Below are positions 1-6,311 of a stretch of 12,538 nucleotides of DNA, one piece after another. This stretch comes from Bacilli bacterium. GTDB taxonomy: Bacteria; Bacillota_I; Bacilli_A; Izemoplasmatales; Hujiaoplasmataceae. Position numbers and translations under genes: made by a program. The first letter of the stretch is position 1. Every line of letters begins with the position of its first letter. The notes beneath the pieces were generated by a model, which saw nothing but the letters and a program-made list of their open reading frames with translations, had not been told where the DNA came from and did not search any database. The DNA lies in the NCBI GenBank assembly GCA_018400565.1, contig JAGYMP010000300.1:1-12538 (forward strand), given 5' to 3'.

Positions 1-248
1 TTGAATATCATACCCTGCATGAGGACGACGCATTCATCCGAACTTCGGAACTTTATTTGGATTTTCAATATGCCGTATTGTTTAGACAACTTGAGAAAGA
101 ACGACAAAAGGATGTGATTGTCTTGTTTTTGAATCACAAAGAATATGCGATGATGCATCAGTGGTTGCCGTTTGTCAATATGTGCAGAAAAATCATATTT
201 TTTGGGCAATATGCCTTTGACATGACATCTTTCGGTGAATATTTATAA
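1..248 (+). CDS. C-terminal end of an unrecognised protein (5' partial)
   Basis: An open frame runs in from the left edge (first complete codon at position 3) to a TAA at 246-248, giving 81 visible residues. It is probably the tail of a larger protein. A TTG at 57 is the only start-like codon early in the frame; it has no ribosome binding site and the frame is open before it, so I do not treat it as the start. The visible part is rich in aromatic residues (VIVLFLNHKEY, KIIFFGQYAF) and ends in SFGEYL. It has two hydrophobic strand-like stretches but no transmembrane helix and no motif I recognise. In Bacilli the gene before hpf is often a comF-type competence gene, but this tail does not resemble ComFC. 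No function is proposed. No hairpin terminator follows before the hpf promoter. Confidence 0.6.
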   Translation, partial: EYHTLHEDDAFIRTSELYLDFQYAVLFRQLEKERQKDVIVLFLNHKEYAMMHQWLPFVNMCRKIIFFGQYAFDMTSFGEYL

Positions 249-266
249 GAAAAAAAGGCGGGTTTG

Positions 267-295
267 TTTACAAGCATTTTGCTGGATGATATAAT
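267..295 (+). promoter_or_regulatory. SigA-type promoter of hpf
   Basis: The -35 box TTTACA (267-272) and a perfect -10 box TATAAT (290-295) are separated by exactly 17 nt. Transcription would start near 302, giving a leader of about 60 nt before the hpf ATG at 365. This is the best consensus promoter in the window. It fits a vegetative housekeeping sigma factor, and I see no alternative-sigma signature. Confidence 0.75.
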
Positions 296-314
296 TGAAC
301 CATAAAAAGATACA

Positions 315-339
315 CGGTCTGCGGGAACCGCATATCCCG
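315..339 (+). other. Possible alternative small hairpins in the hpf leader
   Basis: Two mutually exclusive 5-bp stems can form. TGCGG (320-324) pairs with CCGCA (328-332) around a GAA loop, and CGGGA (322-326) pairs with TCCCG (335-339). A third, 4-bp pairing (CGGT 315-318 with ACCG 327-330) also overlaps them. The stems lie in the untranslated leader, 12 nt or more upstream of the ribosome binding site. They are short and may be chance; no riboswitch family is recognised. Confidence 0.2.
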
Positions 340-364
340 ACACATTCACAAGAGGAGTGGTTTT

Positions 365-901
365 ATGAAACTAGAAGTGGATGGCAAACAAGGATTTGTT
401 GTCACCGAAGCAATACGGTCTTATCTCGAAAAGAAACTGAGTAAGATCGAAAGACTTTACTCCGATGAATTAGAAGGCCATGTCGTCATCAAAGCGTACA
501 ATGACGAAATGAAAATTGAAATCACCATTCCGATCAAATTTATCACGATTCGTGCGGAGGTGCTTGATGAAGACCTTTACGCCGGTATTGACAAAGCCGT
601 CGATAAACTCGAAGCACAAATCCGTAAAAACAAACATAAATTGAATCGTTCGCTTCAGGAACGCGCAGGTTTGAAAGAAGCATTCAAAGATGACGACTTC
701 GATTTGGAGAAGTTGGAAGAAGAATTGATTTCTCCGGTCAAGAGAAAGAAGATTTCCCTCGACATCCTGTCTGTGGACGAAGCCATCACGCAAATGGAAT
801 TGTTGGGGCATGACTTTTTCATCTTCTACAACGAAGACAAAGAAGTATCGGTGCTTTACCTCCGTGACGACGGGAAATACGGACTCATCGAAACGGAATG
901 A
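365..901 (+). CDS. hpf: Ribosome hibernation promoting factor, long form
   Basis: A 178-residue protein that matches long HPF (YvyD-type). The N-terminal domain (about 1-100) has the beta-alpha-beta-beta-beta-alpha pattern that binds the 30S decoding region, ending in the basic helix with LEAQIRKNKHKLNR. An acidic linker (about 105-122, DDDFDLEKLEEE) follows. The C-terminal domain (about 123-178: KKISLDILSVDEAITQMELL, GHDFFIFYNEDKE, LYLRDDGKYGLIE) is the part that dimerises to make 100S ribosomes in long HPFs. The length is close to that of Bacilli homologues. The start at 365 follows an AGAGGAG ribosome binding site (351-357) with 7-nt spacing. The gene has its own consensus promoter upstream and a strong terminator downstream, so it should be a single-gene transcript next to, but separate from, secA. 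This hpf-secA-prfB neighbourhood is common in Bacilli. The gene ends in TGA. Confidence 0.95.
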   Translation: MKLEVDGKQGFVVTEAIRSYLEKKLSKIERLYSDELEGHVVIKAYNDEMKIEITIPIKFITIRAEVLDEDLYAGIDKAVDKLEAQIRKNKHKLNRSLQERAGLKEAFKDDDFDLEKLEEELISPVKRKKISLDILSVDEAITQMELLGHDFFIFYNEDKEVSVLYLRDDGKYGLIETE

Positions 902-906
902 TTTTT

Positions 907-930
907 AAGGCGGCTTTAGCCGCCTTTTCT
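907..930 (+). terminator. Rho-independent terminator of hpf
   Basis: A near-perfect GC-rich stem, AAGGCGGC (907-914) and GCCGCCTT (919-926), encloses TTTA and is followed by a T-rich run (TTTTCTCTT). It begins 5 nt after the hpf stop codon. It should end the hpf transcript before the secA promoter and so isolate the two genes. Confidence 0.93.
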
Positions 931-951
931 CTTGGTGGGGCATGAAATGTG

Positions 952-981
952 TTGAACAAACACATCTGAATGTGGTATCAT
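952..981 (+). promoter_or_regulatory. Probable secA promoter with extended -10
   Basis: TTGAAC (952-957) lies 18 nt from TATCAT (976-981), which is preceded by TGG to give an extended -10 element (TGnTATCAT, 973-981). Transcription would start near 988, leaving a leader of only about 20 nt before the secA ATG at 1008. The spacer holds a small inverted repeat, CACAT (961-965) and ATGTG (970-974). Its place just downstream of the hpf terminator supports it as the promoter of the secA-prfB block. Confidence 0.6.
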
Positions 982-1007
982 GGGAGTGCAAGCAAAGAGG
1001 TGTAGAC

Positions 1008-3491
1008 ATGTTTTTTAATCTGTTCAATCCAAATAAAAGAAAGTTGAAAAAACTCGAAAAAGTCGCTGATGAAGTATTGCTTCTCGAAAACGAATACAAA
1101 GCACTTTCCGACGAAGAGATTCAGGGACGTTTCGAGATATTCAAAAAACGTTATGAAAACGGAGAAACTCTTGACGATTTGTTAGTTGAGGCTTATGCTA
1201 CTGTTCGTGAAGCATCAACCCGTGTGACGGGTATGACCCCGTTCAAGGTGCAGGTCATGGGTGCGGTGTCCATCCATCAGGGCAACATCGCGGAAATGAA
1301 AACCGGTGAAGGAAAAACCCTGACCGCTGTCATGCCCGCTTATCTGAATGCGATTCCCGGCGGAGGCGTGCACATCGTCACCGTCAATGAATACTTGGCC
1401 GGACGCGAGGCAGACGGAGAAATCGGTGATCTTTTCCGTTTTTTAGGCATGTCGGTCGGACTTAATGTCCGTGATATGTCTAAGGAGGACAAACGCGCTG
1501 CTTACCGTTGCGATGTGATGTATACGACCAACAACGAAGTTGGCTTCGATTACTTACGCGATCACATGGTGATTTATAAGGAACAAATCGTCCAACGCGA
1601 ACTCAATTTTGCGATTATCGATGAGGTTGACTCCATTTTGGTCGATGAGGCACGCACGCCTTTAATCATTTCAGGCGGTCAAAAAAACACGGCCGATCTT
1701 TACAAACAGGCGAATTATTTCGCTTTGCGTCTAAAAGAAGATGAACACTATGAGGTTGACATTAAAGATAAAACAGTGACGCTGACAGACGAAGGTATCA
1801 AAAAAGGTGAAGCCTTCTTTAATATCGAGAACCTTTATGATGTCGAAAACGTCACTCTCCTTCATCATATCAACAATGCGATGCGGGCAAATTTCATTAT
1901 GGAGAAAGACGTGGATTACGTCGTCCACGAAGGAAAGGTCGTCATCGTCGATCCGTTCACGGGGCGTTTGATGCACGGCAGACAGTTTTCCGAAGGACTT
2001 CATCAGGCCTTAGAAGCCAAAGAAGCTGTTGAAATCAAAAAAGAAACCTCGACACTCGCCTCCATCACATTCCAGAATTTCTTCCGCATGTATAACAAAC
2101 TATCCGGTATGACCGGTACAGCGAAGACCGAAGAAGAGGAATTCAGAAACATCTACAACATGGATGTTGTCGTGATTCCGACCAATGAACCTGTTATCCG
2201 TGTGGATGACAATGATTTGATCTTTGCGACAATGGAAGCGAAATATAAAGCGTTGGCCGATGAAATCGAAAAACGTTACAATAAAGGACAACCGCTTTTG
2301 ATCGGCACTGTTGCCATCGAAAGTTCTGAATTGCTGTCACGATTACTGCGAAGAAAAAACATCCAGCATGATGTCCTAAATGCAAAGCATCATGAACGTG
2401 AGGCCGAGATTGTTGCGAAAGCCGGACAGAAAAAACAAGTCACGATTGCAACAAACATGGCCGGTCGGGGCACCGACATCAAATTAGGTGAAGGTGTCAC
2501 GGATCTGGGAGGACTGGCCGTGATCGGCACCGAACGCCATGAAGCCAGACGCATCGACAACCAGTTGCGTGGCAGAAGCGGCCGTCAGGGAGACCCTGGC
2601 TATTCACGCTTTTTCCTTTCGGCTGATGATGATTTGTTGCGGCGATTCGGCGGCGACCGGTTCAAACGCATGATTTCCATGGTCACGACGCAAAAAGGCT
2701 CGGACACCGAAGAACCGCTGGATTTCAAGATGTTTTCCAAACTCGTCGCCCGCGCTCAGAAACAAATCGAAGGCAACAACTACGATCGAAGGAAAACAGT
2801 CATGCAATATGATGAAGTTTTGCGTAAACAACGTGATGTCATTTATAAACAACGGACAGACGTTCTTTATCTGGAAACCATCGAACCGACTGTCAGAGAG
2901 ATGATCAGAAGCACGCTTGCGGGACTTGTCGATTCCCATGAAGACAATCCCAAAGGCTTAAAGAAAGCACTGCACAGTTACTTCCCCAAAGACGTCGTCG
3001 ACAACGATATATTGGAAACGGAAGATGATGCGAAATCATATCTTTGGGATCGTGTTGAACATGAGCTTGAGGATAAAAAAGAAAAAGCCGGTGAAAAGAG
3101 TTATAATGACTTTTTGAAAGCCGTCACGCTCAGAGTCGTCGATACCCACTGGATGCAACACATCGATGGCATGAGTGAACTCAGACAAGCCGTCGGATTA
3201 CAGAGTTATGCCCAACAAAACCCTTTTCGTGAATATCAGGACATCGGTTATCAGATGTTTAAGTCGATGATTCAAAGCATTCATCATGACGTGACAAAAT
3301 ATGTGCTTAAAGCACAGGTCCGTCAAAATACAAAACGTGTCCAGGTGCAAAAACCCGTTTTCACATCCTCGGGGAAAACAAACGAATCGAAAAAGAAAAA
3401 ACCGGTTCAAGTCAAAAAGGTCGGACGAAATGATCCGTGTCCCTGCGGTTCAGGCAAAAAATACAAGCATTGTCACGGACGCAACGAATAG
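1008..3491 (+). CDS. secA: Protein translocase ATPase subunit SecA
   Basis: An 827-residue protein (B. subtilis SecA is about 840), the ATPase motor that pushes preproteins through SecYEG. It has the Walker A motif TGEGKT (99-104), Walker B DEVD (205-208) with VDEARTPLIISG just after, the preprotein-binding region, NMAGRGTDIKLGEG, and motif VI QLRGRSGRQGD from residue 519. A helical wing and scaffold region with the signature DTHWMQHIDGMSELRQAVGL follows. A Lys-rich linker leads to a C-terminal zinc-binding motif with C811, C813, C822 and H823, used for SecB or ribosome contact in other species. I chose ATG 1008 because AAGAGGTG (995-1002) precedes it by 5 nt. The frame is open back to 942, but that extension begins upstream of the proposed promoter and has no ribosome binding site. 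All essential motifs are intact. prfB follows after 9 nt. Confidence 0.97.
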   Translation: MFFNLFNPNKRKLKKLEKVADEVLLLENEYKALSDEEIQGRFEIFKKRYENGETLDDLLVEAYATVREASTRVTGMTPFKVQVMGAVSIHQGNIAEMKTGEGKTLTAVMPAYLNAIPGGGVHIVTVNEYLAGREADGEIGDLFRFLGMSVGLNVRDMSKEDKRAAYRCDVMYTTNNEVGFDYLRDHMVIYKEQIVQRELNFAIIDEVDSILVDEARTPLIISGGQKNTADLYKQANYFALRLKEDEHYEVDIKDKTVTLTDEGIKKGEAFFNIENLYDVENVTLLHHINNAMRANFIMEKDVDYVVHEGKVVIVDPFTGRLMHGRQFSEGLHQALEAKEAVEIKKETSTLASITFQNFFRMYNKLSGMTGTAKTEEEEFRNIYNMDVVVIPTNEPVIRVDDNDLIFATMEAKYKALADEIEKRYNKGQPLLIGTVAIESSELLSRLLRRKNIQHDVLNAKHHEREAEIVAKAGQKKQVTIATNMAGRGTDIKLGEGVTDLGGLAVIGTERHEARRIDNQLRGRSGRQGDPGYSRFFLSADDDLLRRFGGDRFKRMISMVTTQKGSDTEEPLDFKMFSKLVARAQKQIEGNNYDRRKTVMQYDEVLRKQRDVIYKQRTDVLYLETIEPTVREMIRSTLAGLVDSHEDNPKGLKKALHSYFPKDVVDNDILETEDDAKSYLWDRVEHELEDKKEKAGEKSYNDFLKAVTLRVVDTHWMQHIDGMSELRQAVGLQSYAQQNPFREYQDIGYQMFKSMIQSIHHDVTKYVLKAQVRQNTKRVQVQKPVFTSSGKTNESKKKKPVQVKKVGRNDPCPCGSGKKYKHCHGRNE

Positions 3492-3500
3492 AGGAAAACG

Positions 3501-4601
3501 ATGACAAACCAAGAACTTAAATCAAGTATCAATGAAATCAAGGAATCCATGAAATCCTTGAAGGATGCGCTCAAACCCGAGCGTGTCGAACATGATATCA
3601 AAACACTGGAGAAGAAGACGATGTCCCCGGATTTTTGGTCTGACCAAAACCGGGCACAAACGATCATCGCCGATTTGAATGAACTCAAACAGCAAAAAGA
3701 AGCTTATGATGACATCACCGAGCAGATCGAAACTCTTGAATTGACGCATGAGCTGCGCAAAGAAGATGATTCGATGGATTTAAACGAAGCGGAGACCATG
3801 ATTCCGAAAGTGAAAGATGATATCCACAAACTTTGGATTAAGACCTTACTCGGTGAGCCCTATGATAAACTGAACGCCATTTTGGAGTTCCACCCCGGCG
3901 CGGGGGGAACGGAATCACAGGACTGGGCTTCCATGCTGCTCAGGATGTATACCCGTTATGCAGAAAACAAAGGCTACTCGGTCAGGATGCTTGACTATCT
4001 CGACGGGGATGAAGCGGGACTCAAATCCGCGACATTACTCGTCAAAGGAAAATATGCTTATGGTTATCTCAAAGCCGAAGCTGGGGTGCACCGGTTGGTT
4101 CGCATTTCTCCGTTTGATTCCTCCGGCCGCAGACACACGTCATTCGCCTCGGTCAATGTCGTGCCCGAACTTGATGATTCAATCAACATAGAAATTGACG
4201 AAGGTGACTTGAAGATCGACACCTATCGCTCCAGCGGCAAAGGCGGTCAGGGTGTCAACACCACGGATTCGGCCGTACGCATCACGCACCTGCCCACAAA
4301 TCTTGTCGTGACGTGCCAAAACGAACGGAGTCAGATCCAAAACAAAGCGACTGCCCTCAATATTCTTAAAGGGAAGTTATACCAACTTGAAATGCAAAAA
4401 AAGAAAGAACAGATGGATGCGATGTCCAATGCGGGCGTCGCCAACGCCTGGGGCAGTCAAATCCGCTCATATGTGTTTCATCCATACACGATGGTCAAAG
4501 ACCATCGCACACATGTTGAAACCGGCAACACAGACAAAGTGATGGACGGTGATTTGGATCCGTTCATAGAAGCTTTTCTGAGCAAACAAGAAGAGGAGTG
4601 A
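3501..4601 (+). CDS. prfB: Peptide chain release factor 2 (RF2)
   Basis: A 366-residue class I release factor. An N-terminal coiled region (about 1-100) contains SPDFWSDQNRAQ, typical of RF2. The PCRF domain has FHPGAGGTESQDWASMLLRM. The stop-codon recognition tripeptide is S203-P204-F205, the RF2 type that reads UGA and UAA. The catalytic G248-G249-Q250 is present. Unlike the common form, the loop reads GKGGQGVN, where most RF2s I know have GAGGQHVN. The reading frame is continuous: around codon 25, where many bacteria have an in-frame UGA and a +1 programmed frameshift, this gene reads CTC AAA with no stop. The start has GAGG (3491-3494) 6 nt upstream, just after the secA stop, so the two genes are probably co-transcribed. 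The gene itself ends in TGA. Confidence 0.96.
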   Translation: MTNQELKSSINEIKESMKSLKDALKPERVEHDIKTLEKKTMSPDFWSDQNRAQTIIADLNELKQQKEAYDDITEQIETLELTHELRKEDDSMDLNEAETMIPKVKDDIHKLWIKTLLGEPYDKLNAILEFHPGAGGTESQDWASMLLRMYTRYAENKGYSVRMLDYLDGDEAGLKSATLLVKGKYAYGYLKAEAGVHRLVRISPFDSSGRRHTSFASVNVVPELDDSINIEIDEGDLKIDTYRSSGKGGQGVNTTDSAVRITHLPTNLVVTCQNERSQIQNKATALNILKGKLYQLEMQKKKEQMDAMSNAGVANAWGSQIRSYVFHPYTMVKDHRTHVETGNTDKVMDGDLDPFIEAFLSKQEEE

Positions 4602-4605
4602 TCGG

Positions 4606-5559
4606 ATGGTCAAGCGTCTTAAAATGCGGCAGATTGGAAAGATCGAACAATTTGTGTTTTTAACGGTGGGGGTCTTTATCATGGCCTTCGCGTTTTATTT
4701 TTTTATCATTCCCGCCTCAATAGTGACGGGAGGCGTGATGGGTCTTGCGATGGTCGTACACCGTGTTACCGAAATCATTCCACTATCAGTGTTGACGTTG
4801 ATTTTCAATGTGATATGCCTTTTGCTGGCAATGTTGCTTTTGGGTAAGAAGGAATTCGTCCGCAGTATCTATGGATCGCTCATGTTCCCGTTTTTCTTTG
4901 CGATTCTTGAAACCTCTGTGCCCATCGTGTCGTTCGGATCGAGCGATCTTTTGCTTGTCAGTCTATATGCCGGTGGATTGATCGGGGTCGGTTTTGCCAT
5001 TGTTATCCATTACGGCGGAACAACGGGCGGCACGGATATTTTGATCAAAATATTCAAAAAATACACGTCCTTTTCCCTCGCCACATGTGTTTATATCGTA
5101 GATGGCACCATCATTGTGATCGGTGCACTCACGAATCCCGGCGGATTGTCGGATGGTTTCGTGATTGCCCTTTATGCGATCGTCGTGGTGTTTTTGTCGG
5201 GCAAAGTCGCTGACACATTTTTGCTGGGCTTTCAGTCCAAAAAAGCGCTCAACATCATCACTGACAACCCTAAAGAACTCAAAAAAGCGATTTTCGCCAC
5301 TTTCGGTCGGGGTATGACCGAAATTAAAAGTCTCGGCGCATATACCGAAAAGGAAAAAACATTGTTGATCATGGTTATTCAAAATTCCGAATACCATTAC
5401 ATCCGCGGTGTGATCACATCAACTGATCCCAAGGCTTTCGTATATGCCACACCTGCCTCGGAGATTTACGGCCAGTGGACAACGGAAAAACATGAGGTGT
5501 ACAAAAACCATGATAAAAATCACATCACTAAAAAGGGGAAAAAAGAAAAACACTTATAA
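4606..5559 (+). CDS. YitT-family integral membrane protein with DUF2179 domain
   Basis: A 317-residue protein of the YitT/YvjA type. About six hydrophobic segments are visible: roughly 16-38, 60-80, 88-105, 114-134, 159-175 and 184-206. The family signature GGTTGGTDI is at 137-145, in a loop after the fourth segment. After the membrane part comes a soluble C-terminal domain of DUF2179 type (about 210-290: SKKALNIITDNPKELKKAIF, GRGMTEIKSLGAYTEKEK, VIQNSEYHYIRGVITSTDPK, FVYATPASEIYG). The tail is strongly basic (KKGKKEKHL). The molecular function of the family is not established; B. subtilis also carries a member close to secA-prfB. The ATG lies 4 nt after the prfB stop, and the ribosome binding site (GAGGAG) lies in the last codons of prfB. 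The 3' end overlaps recX by 50 nt. Confidence 0.9.
   Translation: MVKRLKMRQIGKIEQFVFLTVGVFIMAFAFYFFIIPASIVTGGVMGLAMVVHRVTEIIPLSVLTLIFNVICLLLAMLLLGKKEFVRSIYGSLMFPFFFAILETSVPIVSFGSSDLLLVSLYAGGLIGVGFAIVIHYGGTTGGTDILIKIFKKYTSFSLATCVYIVDGTIIVIGALTNPGGLSDGFVIALYAIVVVFLSGKVADTFLLGFQSKKALNIITDNPKELKKAIFATFGRGMTEIKSLGAYTEKEKTLLIMVIQNSEYHYIRGVITSTDPKAFVYATPASEIYGQWTTEKHEVYKNHDKNHITKKGKKEKHL
5494..5512 (+). promoter_or_regulatory. Ribosome binding site that decides the recX start
   Basis: GAGGTG (5494-5499) lies 10 nt before ATG 5510, inside the coding region of the YitT-family gene. The open frame extends upstream to ATG 5444 and ATG 5492, but those starts would add residues unlike RecX (MPHLPRRFTASG...). 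Starting at 5510 gives the RecX-like N-terminus MIKITSLKRGKK. Confidence 0.6.
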
Positions 5560-6304
5560 TGTGATGTTTGCCGACGGTACGAGCCACGTCGTCTCGGAAG
5601 ATCTTGTCGTCAAGATGAGACTGCTGGAGGGCAAAGCGCTCTCCACATCAAAGATGAAGGATTTTCTGGCCGAGAAGGCGATTGACAAAGCCTTGCAGAA
5701 CGCCAAATCATATGGATTGAAGAAACGCCGGAGCAGCGAGCAGATGGCAACTTATCTTACGAAATATGATTCGACGAAGAAACAATATGACACTATCATC
5801 AACCGCCTGGAATCGATGGACATCCTGGATGACGAACAATTCATTGAGTCATTGATTCAGCGTGAGTTTTACGAAAAACGATACGGTAAGCGCAAACTGC
5901 ACCGGTTGCTGAGGGAAGCGGGCATCGATCCAGACATCATCAAAGAACGTCTCGCAAACATATCCCATGATGACATCGATGAGAATCTGCGCATCCTTTT
6001 TGACAAAAAACGCTCGCGGATGAGAAACAGAACCGTGAGAGCCGCCATGCAAACCATCATCGGTTACATGGCAAACCGTGGTTATGATTATACGCAGGCC
6101 AAACGCTATGTGTCATCGAGAAAAGATGATCTGAAGATGGATATCGATGAGGAAAACGTATTGGAAAAGGATTATCGGAAACTATTAAAAAAATGGTCCG
6201 GTCGTCTTAAGGACGAACGGGAAATGAATGATAAAATCATTAAATCTTTGTTGCGGAAAGGCCATGATTACGAAGCCATCAAAAAAATTATCGGCAGGGG
6301 ATGA
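5510..6304 (+). CDS. recX: Regulatory protein RecX
   Basis: A 264-residue protein, the same length class as B. subtilis RecX, which binds and modulates RecA filaments in recombination and the SOS response. The N-terminus (1-45) forms a beta-rich segment (YNVMFADGTSHVVSEDLVVK), as in Bacilli RecX. After it come tandem three-helix repeats: a first with RRSSEQMATYLTKYDSTKKQ and RLESMDILDDEQFIESLIQR, a second with YGKRKLHRLLREAGIDPDII, and further C-terminal repeats (VRAAMQTIIGYMANRGYDYTQ and KIIKSLLRKGHDYEAIKKII). The long form with extra C-terminal helices is typical of low-GC Gram-positives. The gene overlaps the preceding YitT-family gene by 50 nt in another frame. recA is not in the window. 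The stop TGA (6302-6304) is 4 nt from the likely glgB start, with no terminator between, so the glycogen genes could be read through from this block. Confidence 0.9.
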   Translation: MIKITSLKRGKKKNTYNVMFADGTSHVVSEDLVVKMRLLEGKALSTSKMKDFLAEKAIDKALQNAKSYGLKKRRSSEQMATYLTKYDSTKKQYDTIINRLESMDILDDEQFIESLIQREFYEKRYGKRKLHRLLREAGIDPDIIKERLANISHDDIDENLRILFDKKRSRMRNRTVRAAMQTIIGYMANRGYDYTQAKRYVSSRKDDLKMDIDEENVLEKDYRKLLKKWSGRLKDEREMNDKIIKSLLRKGHDYEAIKKIIGRG

Positions 6305-6311
6305 TGTTGTG
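6296..6311 (+). promoter_or_regulatory. Ribosome binding site and GTG start of glgB
   Basis: AGGGG (6296-6300), inside the last codons of recX, lies 8 nt before an in-frame GTG at 6309. The next in-frame ATG (6321) is 20 nt from this site and has no better site of its own. GTG 6309 is therefore preferred, with ATG 6321 as the alternative, which would remove four residues. Confidence 0.5.

Noticed and set aside
942..1007. Upstream extension of secA to an ATG at 942 (22 extra residues)
   Set aside because: It has no ribosome binding site, includes the proposed secA promoter, and is not similar to SecA N-termini. ATG 1008 has AAGAGGTG at good spacing and gives the expected start MFFNLFNPNKRK.
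1731..2003. Antisense open frames across secA, prfB and the glg genes (for example 1731-2003, 4963-5397, 11121-11645)
   Set aside because: They are on the reverse strand inside strongly conserved genes, have no ribosome binding sites or recognisable domains, and are explained by the base composition of the sense codons.
3501..4601. prfB product as RF1 rather than RF2
   Set aside because: The recognition tripeptide is SPF (203-205), typical of RF2, not the PxT motif of RF1, and the N-terminal pattern SPDFWSDQ is that of RF2.
5444..5509. Upstream extension of recX to ATG 5444 or ATG 5492
   Set aside because: The added residues do not look like RecX and would deepen the overlap with the YitT-family gene to over 110 nt for 5444. 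GAGGTG at 5494-5499 points to ATG 5510.
6202..6216. Hairpin TCGTC-TTAAG-GACGA near the end of recX as a terminator
   Set aside because: The stem is only 5 bp, lies inside the coding region about 85 nt before the recX stop, and has no T-run after it.
6229..6237. TGATAAAAT as an extended -10 promoter for glgB inside recX
   Set aside because: No acceptable -35 box lies 16-19 nt upstream, and such AT-rich words are expected by chance. It was too weak to list as a feature, though a start site here would change the operon view.
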